A DNA stretch of 64,000 nucleotides from Punica granatum (lineage: Eukaryota; Streptophyta; Magnoliopsida; Myrtales; Lythraceae). The position numbers were made by a program, and so were the translations under genes. Where the stretch lies: NCBI RefSeq assembly GCF_007655135.1, contig NC_045130.1:16244001-16308000 (forward strand), written 5' to 3'. Shown piece by piece: positions 48,887-60,634 of this stretch (positions are counted from its first letter, which is position 1; each line of letters starts with the position of its first letter). The notes beneath the pieces are model-generated. The model was not told where the DNA came from. It was given only the letters and a program-made list of their open reading frames with translations, and did not search any database.

Positions 48887-51800
48887 TGTCAGCACCCCAT
48901 TTTAGCCCGCCGGCTCCCTTCACGAGAATCCCCGGCCAAAGCCCGGATTACTATTCGTCACCCGACAATCGGAGGTGAACATGCGGGCACAGAGTCATGA
49001 ATTACGGGAGAGAAGCACAGTCCACAAAAAAAGGCAAAGGAGAGCAATCAGAAGAACAGGCATACAACGAACCCCGAAAATAGCAGTCTGGCACTATGGC
49101 ACTATTCATCGCTGGATCACCGGAGCGTCAGAAGATATCCGATATGGGACTTTAAAAATCCCTTTTGGTACAAAAATGACCAATGGCGCCTCCGAGCGCA
49201 TTTCAGAAGCCTCCTGCTAAAGCCGGAGCACCTTCAAACTCTCACAGATGCCTTCCTGACGGGGCTCCCGGGACGCCCGATTCACGGACAAGTAAACGGC
49301 ACTCGGAAACAGGCCTGCACACACCCAAGGACCACCGGGAACCTCCTGTGGACCCGTTTCTTCATCGGGTGCCAGTTGGGTCTGTTCCTCAGGTTTTCTT
49401 TTCTAACCCGAACTTTGCAGGAACGTACAGGTCACCTCGGGTTGAATCTCGCTACGAGCCACCTATCACAGTGATCTTCACTCAGTTAGGAGTCCAATGC
49501 CACCGATGTTGCACCAAAAGACCACCGGGAACCTCTTGTGGACCCGTTTCTTCATCGGGGGCCAGTCGGGTCTGTTTCGTCCCGACTGGGTCTGTCATTT
49601 TTTACTAACTCGACTTTGTTTTTTATTTCCGAAAAATCTACGCATGCTCTCCTTCCGAAACCACCGCAGGCATGATCCTCAATGAGTTAGGAGTCCAATA
49701 CCGCCGACCTTGCAGCAAAATACCACCGTGAGCCTCCGGGACAGCCATTTCTTTCTGACCTGCCCAGTCGGGTCAGTTCCGCCCAGTCGGTTCTGTTTTC
49801 TACTAGCTAACCCAACTTTGTTTTCGATTTCCAGAAAATTTACGCATGCTCTCCTTCCGAAACCACCACAGGCACGATCCTTAGTCTCTTGGGAATCCAC
49901 CGCAACTGACCCTGCGCAAAAATTCCATCCCGATCAACCGGTACAACCCCGACAAGCCAGACTGTCAGTCGGGTCTGCTAGTCGACTCGACTGCACCGGT
50001 TCGGGTCTGTTCGTTCCAGCCGAGTCTCCCGACTCCCTTTGCCACTTCTCCGACTCTTTCCTCGTGTTCCGAGGCTAGGTAACATTTCTCTACGACTTAA
50101 ATGGGTCTAGGTCTCCGATTTCCGCTTGTTATGGGGTGATAAATTGTTAATACACATGTTGCACGTAAACTAGGGTCTTCATGCGATTCCATGCACTACC
50201 ATGCAATTTCATGCACGTTTACTCTCCGTATTATATCCGTATGACGTATAAATGCATGTATCATGATGGGAAACGGCTTGAATCGAGATAGGAGAGACCC
50301 CTTGGCCACGGTAGAGTCATGGGAGCCCACGGTCTAGTCCCAAGGGAGGGACCCGTGAACTCCCTTGACTTACCCGAGGCTAGGACGGTCTCTTTTCCCC
50401 GAAACTAGCCGGTTCCCATGCCTTTGTCATCGATTTCCGCGTGTAATGTGTTAACATGACGGGAAAAAAAAAACTTAAGTCGGGGTTGAAGAGGTCGCCT
50501 TGACCCGTGTAAGCCACGGAAACTCACGGTTATTCCCCATGGGAGGTGGCCGAGAGTTTCCTTGGACCACACGGGTCCAAGGAGCTCTCTTTCGCCCAGA
50601 AATAAGTCGGTTCTCGTATTTATTTTATTTTATTTTATTTCATTGTTGCATGAGCCGACGCCGTTTTATCGATTCCCTTTAAATACGATATTTGCGTTTG
50701 CATTATGTGCTTGTTTGCGCACCCAAGATCATGGCGGCATCGGCTTTATAGAATGTGTGTTATTATCATGTTTGACGTTTTACGCATGCAAGAAATGGTC
50801 AAAACCGATTCTTGGAATTGATTGTAATCACAATTTTCATTTAATCATTGGTTTCATGTTAATTCGTATGTTAGGTACGTTAATATCGAACAATCATTTC
50901 ATTGATCCATAACAATTGAGGTTCGCGGTCTCAATCATTAAACCACTTCACAAACGGGAAACGGGACGTACCATTCGGCTAAATGAACCACTCGGCCTAG
51001 GTAATTGGATAAATCGAATATCAACTCGTAAATGCGTCGACGAATCACTAAACGGTGAGAGTGCCCTTTTAAAATTCACAATTTCAAAATATCGAGACAC
51101 ATAACACGATTAGAATTAGTGTCTAGGGAGCACTCGTGCGCTATGACTCGAGTCAAGGCCCGATTTGAGGAGGCTCATGTCTAAGTGCGCGAGTCCTCTT
51201 TGGACCTCTTCGTGTCATGCGATCCCAACTTCCACATACACGCCCTACACGTTTTACCGTTCAAAGGGCATGACCATTATTTCGTGATTCGCCGACATTC
51301 TAGGCGTTAGGGAGATCGAAACACCTCGATCTATGGACGAAAAAGGGCAACCCGTTCGGGTGCGAGTTTCATTCGTACGGCCCATTCCGTTCACTTTCGA
51401 TGTTTCTATCTTCCTATCGTAGATTCGGTGGTGAACATTTTATTTCTGTTACGAAACACAAAGAACCGGATTAATCATGTATTTGACTTAATCAAACATT
51501 AGATAATGGATAGGTGGAATGCTAGATTCCAATCTAGAGTCAAAATACGAGTTTGGCTAATTCGGTGAAACCGTAGTGACACCTAACTGAATAAGAGTTC
51601 TAAAACAAGTTCACACACATAATTGGCTTAGAACCATATTCTAGCCCACCATCTATGTTTGCCTAGGTTAGATACTTTGTTTGTTACTCAACCCCGGTTA
51701 ATAACTGATTAAATCACGTACACTCGACTTAACACACCACTTGTCTGTATTCACCGGTATTTGTCTGTTATTTTCTGTTTTTCGTCAGTTTTATCATTTT

Positions 51801-52888
51801 TCTTCCGTCTTCCATTTGTCTTTGCTAATTTGTTGCGGTTCGGGTCCGAACCCATAGGTTACGTAATACATGGGGTCCAACGCCTCAAACCACCGAATAC
51901 GAGGTCCAACGCCTCCTAACTCACTGAGCGCGGGCAACCCGAGTGCGGAATGGGATCTAGCCTCGATTCACCATCATACTCCAAACATGGCCTATGTGGA
52001 AGGCAATTTGGACTGGATGTGTGAAACGTGTTTAGATATCACCCGGGAGCTCGGTCGGTCCGACGGTTACAGCGGGAATCAACCGGTTCTCCTGCAGACC
52101 GTTGGTTCGATCGGACCCGACCCCCGGCTCCTTGAGCCCGCGTTGCCTTAATTCATTTATCGGTTATTCAAAACACACGGTGAGCCGGAGCGGAATATTG
52201 GCCCAATGCAAACCGATCGGGATCCATTTACTTATTCAGTTACACTTTGTAATTATTCGAGAGGACATTGTGAGGATTTTATCTGTATACTCACTCATTC
52301 ATTTGTAAGGATCCCCGATTGGCGAGCGAGAGGTCCGAGTGTCAAACCGGTCAAGTCGGTCTATTGTTACCAAGAGATGAGTAAGCTCGAATACTCGCGG
52401 TTTTGGTTCGCGCAGGGAATCGACCATCACGGTTCGATGAACTGTAACGCTGAGATAGTGAACCGATTCCTCGACGCAAAAGCCTACTCATCTTTCGGAT
52501 TCTTGGCCCAACTTGATCAATTCATCGACTTTCCGGTGTCAAAATGGGCGAGTCAAGTGCAACCCTAAATCACGCGGTAAATAAACAAAATGGCTAGCCT
52601 AGCAAACTAAAGTACCGAAAGGGCGTGCGGGAATAGGCCTGCACGTAATAGAACCCCCGAATTTGGAATTTTCGGTTCCGCATGACCATTGCCTTAGTAT
52701 TTAGGTGTACCCCGTACCCCTAAACCCGAGCGACTCAATGGCCCTCGACCTACGGGTCGTAAACAGTAAGTGGCGACTCCTTCTCACGCGCATCCGTCGC
52801 AGGCCCCCGGGAAGGTGGACACTCCCAAGCCGCGTTGCATAGGCTTCGCGCATGCGTGCCCCGACGAGATTAAATTCGGGTGCGCACA
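48887..52888 (+). repeat. Right LTR, 4.0 kb
   Basis: Matches the left LTR from TGTCAGCACCCC to GGTGCGCACA. It is followed directly by the second part of the MULE transposase. Confidence 0.95.
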
Positions 52889-54480
52889 AGATGAATCCAT
52901 ATCAACTATAGCCTTGTAATGCACTCCATGCACTCATGAGTTCAATAGGTTGTATATCTGTTTGGATGCTTGCAAAATGGGTTTATGGCAGAGTATTGAC
53001 CTCTGATTGGGTTGGATAGCTGCTTCCTCAAGGGATATTTGGGGTTCAATTGCTAGCTGCTGTGAGCCAAGATAGTAACAACTCCTTCCATATGATAGTA
53101 TATGCCATTGTAAAGGTTGAGAAGAAAGACAATTGGAGATGATTTTTGGAAAACCTTGTGAATGATGGGGGGGATCTTCTGGGGAAGGGATACACTTTCA
53201 TCTCTGATAAGCAAAAGGTGACATTATGTACCATTGTTGCATGCATGCATGAGATTTGACCTTGAATAAGCTGATTATCAAATATGTCTTTGATTGACTC
53301 ATTCAATACATTAAGTAGTACTTCAAATATGTAAAAATATATCAAATACATCATTTTCTACTCTAACTGGTTAGCATCATTTCAAATGCAGGTCTGGAGG
53401 GTGCAGTGCAGTGAGTCTGTCTTGGTGCACTGCATAGGTTCTACTGCATGCATAATTGGGCTAACTTCATCAAGAAATGAATGCCTCTGACTTCCTAAGA
53501 GCGTTTTGGGAATGTGCTATATCAACCACGAAACAACACATTGATGAAGCCATTAAGGTGGTTAAGAGACTGAATAAAGATGATGCATAATGGCTGAAGG
53601 GCATCCCTACGAACAAGTAGAAAAGGTCAGCATTTGATACCTTCACAAACAATTAGGCAATCACCTCCAACATGTGTGAGCAATTCAATGGGGGCAATCC
53701 TCGAATATAGGGGTAAACCAATAATTACATTACTTCAAGGTGTACGGATGTATATCACAAGTAAAATGGTGAAGACATATACTATAATTGCTAATGACCC
53801 AGGGCCCTCTGCAAACAAGTACAATCTAAGTTGGATAAATTGAAACATAAGTCAATATATTGGACTCCTTACTGGGCAAGGAATCCCAATATGACAAAAT
53901 TTGAGGTAACTTGCCCTCCTTTTTTAAAATGTGCTGTTGACTTGGAGGAGAAGACTTGCTCATGCAGATCTTGAGTTTTGTCTGATATTCCTTGCGAGTA
54001 TGCCATTGCCTACATGGACCAAAATGGTCAAAAACCTGAATAATTTGTCAACAATTAGCTCATCAAGGAGATTAATCAGCTAATATACTCCCACTACATT
54101 AACCGTACAGTTGGTGAGGCATTTTGGGAGAGAATTGACAGCGACCCTATCTAACCTCCCATTTAGAAGAGAAAACTAGGCAAACAAAAGACCAAGAGAA
54201 AGAAGGCACCATAAGAAAGTTCTAATTCTCATAGGGTGAAGAGGAAGCATCGCCCCCTAGGTGCTCAAGGTGCAAATAGATTTGACATAATGGCATCTAT
54301 GTGCCAGATCATGGGCTAAATGATGTACCAGTTGAAGAGGCTGCTAATCAGAAAGCTCAGGAAGGAGAATTTGGTCCAGATCTAATGAACAGGTCAGACA
54401 GCTCTCTCTCACCTCAGTCATTGTGGGCCTCTAAAACTGACCACAGGACCACAAAGGTACAATTTTTTGTGATGAAATAA
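52889..54480 (+). pseudogene. MuDR-type transposase, C-terminal part (decayed)
   Basis: Continues the gene split at 38465. RLYICLDACKMG at about 52938 and IGLDSCFLKGYLG at about 53000 (holding the first catalytic Asp of the DDE fold) are in different frames with stops. YTFISDKQK near 53190 (second Asp) follows, then a probable intron to about 53390. From 53490 come ECAIS and DEAIKVVKRLNKDDA. Then NMCEQFNG, MYITSKMVK, and the SWIM zinc-binding region near 53950-54010, read as TCSCRS then IPCEYA; the expected His is Tyr (CAT to TAT). HYINRTVGEAFWERI follows. A zinc-knuckle-like CSRCK...HN near 54270 has two stops. Several stops look like C-to-T changes, as in methylated transposons. Confidence 0.88.
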
Positions 54481-55290
54481 CTGAGTTAGTTAATTATATT
54501 ATTCTAACGCCATATTGGTTGATGTGCACGTGCCTTGGGAGAGATCTCCCTTAGCTAGTGTGCTTGTAAGAATGCAACTCGACCCTCCAGGTGGAATTGC
54601 ATTCAGACCATCTCCAATGAGACCTGTAATAAGGACCCATCCCATAGCACTAGGTAGAATTGTATTCAGACTTGCAATGATCGCACCTTCCACTGCCCTT
54701 ATCACAATAAAAACAATCCAAGATGCTGGTGCTGCAATTGTTCAGAGGTTTGCAGTCAACATGAACCTAAGAGCACCAAGGCCTCCTACATGAACCCAGG
54801 AAGTGATGCTGAAAGTGTGGCTGGCAGGTGGAGGGATGGATTTTGAATGTCTTTTGGTTGATGTTGAAGTTGGATTATAGATGCAGTAAGGACCATACGT
54901 TAGATGGATTTTGAATGGTTTTTGGCAGGATTTTGGATGGAAAGAAAGGAAGTTAATGGAGTCCAGTTATTGTTTTCCATAAGGAAGTTGATTCATTTTG
55001 TAAATTCAAGACTACGTAATTTTAGAAGATGAATGATGTTGTCTTCTTGTGTGGCACACATTAAGGATGATCCATTTTGTAACTGTGGTGAATGGTTTCC
55101 ACTTAAGTAATTGCAATGATTTTTACATGTTATTTAATTGTTGCTCTTAACCATATAGTCCTTTCATATTTGTTTACTCATTATAGAATTGCTCAATATG
55201 CTCTCAAGTTGTATTAAAGACTACAAAAATAACTCAAAACCATTTCATTACCAACAAAATACGAGTTAGATTACGCACAAACCACCTTCA
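54481..55290. other. MULE interior between the two convergent pseudogenes
   Basis: Holds a possible transposase tail (ORF 54515-54793, no family signal) and AT-rich 3' flanks of both genes. Confidence 0.4.
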
Positions 55291-55763
55291 TCAACACTTC
55301 TTTCTAAGAACAAGTCCAATAAAGGTCATTACTAACAATGACACCAATATTACGCTTAAAATTTTCGGCTTCTTCACTCTTTCTTCATACTTGAAAACCT
55401 TCTTTGGCTTCCAAATTAGTGGGCCATCAACTTGTATTGGTGTAGCCTCTATGCACTTTGGATCAACATCTACATCCACATCACAGATTCATCCAACCAT
55501 TTGAAATATCCACAGCTCACTGCTTTGTTCTTCAACAATTACAATCATAAAAATTCATGAATTAAAATACATAATTAATATACATAATTACAATCATAAG
55601 AAGTCAAAGGTACCTGAAAGAAAGGGCACCTAAGAAATTGCCTGTTATTGTTTCTATGGGTTCGGGAAATGAGTATCAAAGCCTTCCTCCCACAACCACA
55701 AAGCCATTGAGAATTATTTGCCCGATTTCGCGTGGATGTGTAGCTGCTTTTACTCGATTCCAT
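55291..55763 (-). pseudogene. GRF-type zinc-finger protein with C-terminal membrane segment, MULE accessory gene (frameshifted)
   Basis: Two exons on the minus strand, converging on the transposase gene. Exon 1, 55763-55614, encodes 50 residues starting MESSKSSYTS, with CGCGRKALILISRT, NNNRQFLRC and PFFQ, then a CAG/GTACC donor. Exon 2 begins at 55529 after TTGAAG in phase and reads NKAVSCGYFKWLDE. These give the GRF finger pattern C-x-C-G...SRT..N..R.F..CP...CGYFKW. After LDE a one-base frameshift leads to DVDVDPKCIEATPIQVDGP, a Lys-rich linker (KKPK), and a hydrophobic span LSVILVSLLVMTFIGLVL before RKKC and a stop. Small plant GRF proteins with a C-terminal membrane anchor are numerous. 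The role here is unknown. Confidence 0.8.
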
Positions 55764-56099
55764 AGCAAACCTTTTAAGGAATCAATCGCCTAAACCATGC
55801 TGCATCTTCACGCTTCCGGATTAGCCAAAAGGAGAGAAGAATGAAAAGATCAACAAGCAAGTCAGCTTCGATATCCAATTCGAGACTGGTCAATGAGGAA
55901 GAAGAGAAGAAGAGAGGGATGAAGAGAATAATGTTTCGATTTGAGGATTTATGGATTATAAAATGCATTTGAATGTCCAATGGATAAAAGAGGGGACAAG
56001 GTAAAAAATAATTGATGAAAAAAAATTAAATTTACCAATAAACTCATATGAGGGACCTTTTTGATAATTAGCAAATTTTGTTCTTGATGGAGTTATGAC

Positions 56100-56347
56100 G
56101 GCAAGGACGTGTTTGGATCTCAGGGACTGATTTGATGTGACATATAATCAAATTGATATAATGAATGACTAATTTGATATAACAAATGACCAAATTGATG
56201 TGATAGAGGGCCGATTTAATGTAACAAAGAACCAATATTATATGAGATTAAATTGATGTAACGAATGACCAATTTGATATGGATTTTGTCTAAGGGACTC
56301 GATTGATATAAGTCGCCTATCGCAGGGACGATATTGATATTTAACTC
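56100..56347. repeat. Right terminal inverted repeat of the MULE with internal subrepeats
   Basis: Reverse complement of 34926-35001 plus 36260-36420. Built from about eight diverged ATCAAATTGGTC(A/C)TTxGT words of about 22 bp. Confidence 0.85.
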
Positions 56348-56357
56348 GTCTCTTATC

Positions 56358-57104
56358 TGCGATGAAGTTTAAAAAATTGAAAACAAAGAATAATTTAAAT
56401 AAAATTAGGTAAATTAATATCTATTTTCATTATAAGTAATATATTCCCTCAAAAGTGCATAAAAATAATATTTTATTTTTTGAAAAATTCATTTTCAGTG
56501 AAAAAGTTATAAAATTCTTGAAATGGATTTGAAATTTTTATAGATATATTGATTAAAATATAAAACATAATTATGTAAAACATAAGGGCATCTTCCTTTT
56601 ATAAGTCCTACAGCCTAATCTATGATTTTTTATTGTGCCTATACATATACCCATTACCTAATCTTTTCAGAATTTTGTTTTCATTTTTTAAAGAAAGAAG
56701 AAAAATAAGAGTTATAGAATATTTTATTGTAAAATTCCTTTAGCATTTATGATCGGTTGTAGCAGTCCACCACTGTTGTCAACCAGATTGGGTCGTCCCT
56801 ACGATTTTTGTCCTGGAACTCCTCATTTATAATTGTGAAGGTGAAATGAAGGAAAGTAGGATTTTAATTGTGATCACATTTAATAACCAAAATGGCAATT
56901 GCATATGGTCTCTCGTTAAACCTTTACAAAACTCATCCCTCCTTTATCTCGATAGATTCACTAAGCAATCTACGCCATGGGATTCTTGTAGAAGATACCA
57001 ATATGTCGTGAAATTCAAGCCTTTCATTATGAACTTCTAGATGTTTTCCTCAAGCGAACTGGATATTCAACAAGAACTTTGCAATAGCGAAAACTCTATA
57101 ACGC
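56358..57104. other. AT-rich intergenic DNA, nothing recognised
   Basis: The 64-codon ORF at 56846-57040 has no family signal. Confidence 0.45.
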
Positions 57105-57107
57105 TTA

Positions 57108-57339
57108 GGCCCTGTTTGGTTTTAGAATGTAATTTTAGAATCACAATTTTAATTTAACTCTACCCACTACAAAACAAAATAACTCATACAAAGTCAAAGA
57201 GTGGGCCCCATTTATACTATTTTTTTTTACAATAAAACAACATAACTCATACAAAGTCAAAGGGTGAGCCTCATTTATACCACTCTTTTTCAAAATCAAA
57301 ATCTGATTTTAAAATCCTACTATAAAACCAAACGCAACC
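57108..57339. mobile_element. Tourist-like MITE (PIF/Harbinger type)
   Basis: 232 bp with inverted ends (GGCCCTGTTTGGTTTTA at the left, AAACCAAACGCAACC at the right) flanked by TTA on both sides (57105-57107 and 57340-57342). This is the target-site type of PIF/Harbinger elements. Inside, ATAACTCATACAAAGTCAAAG is tandemly repeated (about 57180 and 57243). Confidence 0.82.
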
Positions 57340-57529
57340 TTAGTCATTATTCGTCTGAAAAGAAAACATAACAAACAATTCACATTTTAGAATAGAAAAT
57401 AGGGAGCATATCGTTCTCCACCCAAGCGAAAAGATGATGTGGAGCGAGAAAGGAGTGGGAACCATTCTTGACTGAAGTGAAAGACGACGATGGCGGGAAA
57501 CTACTGTATGTAAGGAATGAACGGGGCCT

Positions 57530-58090
57530 ACAAATAGGGTGGGTGCGGAACGGTTTGATACGGTTTTTAGCATAAACCATAACTGTCTCGAATTTTCTGG
57601 ACAAGAATTTTATGAATCATAACCGAATTAGAAAAATAAAACCGACCAAAAAATAATTGGTTTTAATGTTCGGTTAACGGAACCGAATCAATATTAAAAA
57701 AATGTAAAATAATGATTTCATTAAATTCTATTTGTCCACATATCACAGACACTAAAAAAAAAGTCAGTTAAACAACATCCATCCATATATCTAAAGAGAG
57801 GAAGTTAAAAAAGAGTCCATCTAATACTAGAATTAGGAATTTTATTGCCTTTACCTCACGTTTTGACCTTCTATTAAATTAAAATTTTCAAATTTCACAT
57901 CTAATACATAATATTGTTATAAATATATACATTCGGGACAGGACGGTTAATTGCTATTTTCTAATTTTGAAAACCGTAATCGTCCTGTAACCGATTTTCA
58001 TTTTGAAATCTCAACCGAATATTTGCCAAAACCGATTAATTTGGTTTTCTTGGATTTGGAACGGAACGATTTTGTGGGACGGCTCAGTTA
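57530..58090. repeat. Possible degenerate transposon with GGTTCCG/CGGAACC words
   Basis: Starts with AGGGTGGGTGCGGAACGG, a common start of hAT-like non-autonomous elements. It has repeated ACCGAAT/ACCGATT and GGTTAACGG words, but I cannot find a matching right end or target duplication. The ORF at 58003-58314 crosses its right side and has an acidic C-terminus with two EHA.TI-type repeats and no known family. Confidence 0.3.
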
Positions 58091-58320
58091 TCGGGAGTTT
58101 TTGCAAAGCTCTAGCTATGATCGCCTCAACGGTGAAGGAGGATGATATCTCATCCTTTGAGCATGCAACAACAATTACTGAATTTCAATACGGTGATGAG
58201 CTGGGAGACGAATCGTTCTCGACCGAAGACTTGGAGCATGCAAAGACAATTGCGGAATCGCAATTTCAGCTTCTGGAGCATACTGGGGAGAAAGAGGTGA
58301 ATCAGACAACATGAATTTTT

Positions 58321-59203
58321 CAAATGCAATCTTCAACAGAGGAAGGGAGAGGGTGTGAGGGAGACGAAAGAAAATTTTGAAATGTAACTTCAAACAGGAG
58401 AAATAGAGAGGAAGATGAGGGGTTTCTTTTTTCTTTTTTTTAGAGGACTACTTTTGTTTTTGGTCAAAGAGGAAAATGAAGTGAGGCTTTTGGACGATCA
58501 AGATTCTTTATATGATTTCCATTTTTCATTTTACATGTTTTTTATGCAACAAGTATTTTTAATGAGTGAAGTTATCTCTAATGGGAAAATGAGAGGTCGA
58601 TGAATAGTGAATTGGGGGTTTGGTTATTTAACAAAATTCGAGGAACAATATTCATCCAATATTTGAGTAATGGCATTCATCGTCCCTCCATCATCTCGAT
58701 AGATATGAAAATTTTCAAAATAAAAAATAGGACGTTGTATATAGGGATTATATAATTTATGTATTTCTTATATATATCAAAGTGAAGTTCTAGCATTACT
58801 CATCCTACATTAAATTCCTTACATAAAAAGAATATGAAAAAAAAGGACTGAGGATGATATTGAATTTCTGAAGACAATAAAAATCCACTCATTATTTTTA
58901 TCTCAAAAGCCATACGAGCAATCCACAATGTTATGATTTTTATTTAATTGTAATTTTATCGAACTCATCCACTGACATCAAATTAAAATTCAACACTTAT
59001 TTATCTGTCAAATTTTGAAAATTTCATTCTTTTATCATGTGAATTTTGATTAAGCTTTTACGCTGTAATTTTTTATCCATAATTTACAGATATATGTTAT
59101 ATATTATAATCATGGACAGAAAATAACCATACATCATAAGTTATCACTCGATATCTTATGAATATTTTTATTAAATTCATTCACGTACTTGCTTATGGAT
59201 ATC
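58321..59203. other. AT-rich intergenic DNA, nothing recognised
   Basis: Short ORFs only, none with a family signal. Confidence 0.45.
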
Positions 59204-59208
59204 ATTAT

Positions 59209-59738
59209 TGTTGGAAATTATAGATTGCAAATTCATTGGATTTTATTAATGGGTCACTTAGTGTGATTCATGAGTACTTGAACGAATTCGGGTTAGGAAG
59301 TGAATGTTCATGCATTCAATGGATACATTTGAGTGCAAGACAAGTAATGTATATGGAAGTGTCTACATTAACTAAGTGTTCATATCATTAATTGCTTATT
59401 CATGGGTGATGTTCCATTTAAGAGTTACATCCAATACGAAGGGTTCTGACTCTTCAATAGTGTCCATTGAGTGCATATAAATAGAGACGCTATAGTGCTC
59501 AAATGATGATTAAGAAAATTCCAGAAATCAGAGTGAGAGTTAGGGAATTCCTCGATTTTGCTAGTTGAAGGAATTCATAAGGTTTCGTTGTATCCCGGGA
59601 GGACTTTTGCCTTAACCCTCTAGCAACTTTGTGTGGGGGCAAATAGTTTTCTTTGGAAAGCGTCATTCGCGCATCGAATCCTATCATGTTAACCCCACAT
59701 CGCCTCCGGATAGATCATCTCCACCCATTTCCCCAACA
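59209..59738 (+). mobile_element. Solo LTR with perfect 5-bp target duplication
   Basis: 530 bp, TGTTGGAAATT...CCCCAACA, with the direct repeat ATTAT on both sides (59204-59208 and 59739-59743). A CATATAAATAGAG TATA box lies at about 59476, so the orientation is plus. No interior or partner LTR is present. The TGTTGG...CCAACA ends suggest Ty1/copia. Confidence 0.85.
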
Positions 59739-59743
59739 ATTAT

Positions 59744-60396
59744 TTCTACGAAGTTGAGTACGCATGTTGCCTATATGCCGCAAATGGGTAGCCTTGGGTG
59801 AAATTAGAATGATTATTCTTTTAACCAAAAAGTGGTGCTAATATTGAAATTTTCAAATTTGAATGTGTAATAACGACATAATTTAGCTTTAGAAAATGAA
59901 CAACTGTCATATTATGTGGAATTATTGTAATAGACTCACGCTGTAATTAATACTCATCATTGGGTCCTTCTTGTGTGCAAAAGTGGAGAAATGTTATATT
60001 TGTATAGAAAACGGTAAGCATAATATTTGCTTAAGAAACTAAAGAAAGATAAAGTTAGAGAGAAAATGAAAATAAATTATAAAAAGATAATTTTAATCAT
60101 TTGATTTTTCTTGTATAGAAAAGAAAAGGAGAGAGGTAATATTTGTAAAGAAAAATAAAGGGTTAGCAGGATGTTTGATCAAGAAAGAAAAAGAAAGGTA
60201 GAGGATTGAGAATTTTAGAGGGTGAAAATAAAGTAAAAATTAAAAGGATAATGTGATGATGGGCTTTACCATTGCCAGCCCTAATTAACCAGCGAAGGGG
60301 CAGTCCTCAAGTAACTGATGAGACAACGCAGGAAAAAGCAATTTTATGTCAAATGAGACATTAAATACTGTAAAGATTATTCATATTCATATTCAT
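59744..60396. other. AT-rich intergenic DNA, nothing recognised
   Basis: A purine-rich stretch (about 60030-60240) with GAAAGAAAAAG words, and no gene. Confidence 0.45.
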
Positions 60397-60634
60397 AAAA
60401 CAATTAAAACAGGTCCATTGGACCATGGGAGCGGCTAGGGAGTTTTCCCCCACTCGCTTCCTTCTTCTTTTTTAACATTTTTTCTATTTTTTAAAAAAAT
60501 TTCCCTTTTCTTCATAAACAATTAAAACAGATCCGTTGGACCATGGGAGCGACTGGAGAGTTTTCCCCCACTCGCTTCCTCTTTTTTTAACATCTTTCTA
60601 TTTTTTTAAAAAGAATTCCCTTTTCTTTTAATGT
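60397..60634. repeat. 118-bp tandem duplication
   Basis: CAATTAAAACAGGTCCATTGG at 60401 recurs at 60519, and the similarity continues through GAGTTTTCCCCCACTCGCTTCC. The second copy differs at a few sites. A further diverged relative lies near 61965-62030. Confidence 0.88.

Larger units (their letters stand above)
38466..52888 (+). mobile_element. Non-autonomous giant-LTR retrotransposon (LARD-like, Ogre/Tat-type primer site)
   Basis: Two LTRs of 4004 and 4002 bp (TGTCAGCACCCC...GGTGCGCACA) bracket a 6.4-kb interior. Four bases after the left LTR, TGGCGACTCCACTGGGGA (42473-42490) is complementary to the 3' end of plant tRNA-Arg, the primer used by Ogre-type Ty3 elements. A purine-rich CCAAAGAGGGGCAAGC lies directly before the right LTR. 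No protease, reverse transcriptase, RNase H, integrase or gag motif can be read in any frame. LTR copies differ by scattered substitutions, by eye of the order of 1-2 percent, so insertion is fairly recent. It sits inside the transposase frame: the left flank ends ...TTGAAGC and the right flank begins AGATGAATCC. There is no clean 5-bp target duplication. Confidence 0.92.
34926..56347 (+). mobile_element. Autonomous-type Mutator-like element (MULE), inactivated and interrupted by LTR elements
   Basis: Outer ends are inverted repeats: GAGTTAAATATCAAT at 34926 and its reverse complement ending at 56347, continuing through GACTTACATCAATCGAGTCC. The terminal repeats go on for about 250 bp as tandem words of the type ACATCAAATTGGTC (left 36260-36420 after an insertion, right about 56110-56290). 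Flanking 10-mers TTCATTTATC and GTCTCTTATC agree at 7 of 10 positions, so the target duplication is old. Removing the 14.4-kb retrotransposon (38466-52888) and the 1.26-kb insertion (35002-36259) leaves about 5.7 kb, a normal MULE size. It carries a transposase gene (plus) and a convergent GRF zinc-finger gene (minus), both broken. Confidence 0.88.

Noticed and set aside
38466..52888. Integrated pararetrovirus or full Ty3 provirus
   Set aside because: No gag, movement protein, protease, reverse transcriptase or integrase motif can be read, while LTRs, primer site and polypurine tract fit a non-autonomous retrotransposon.
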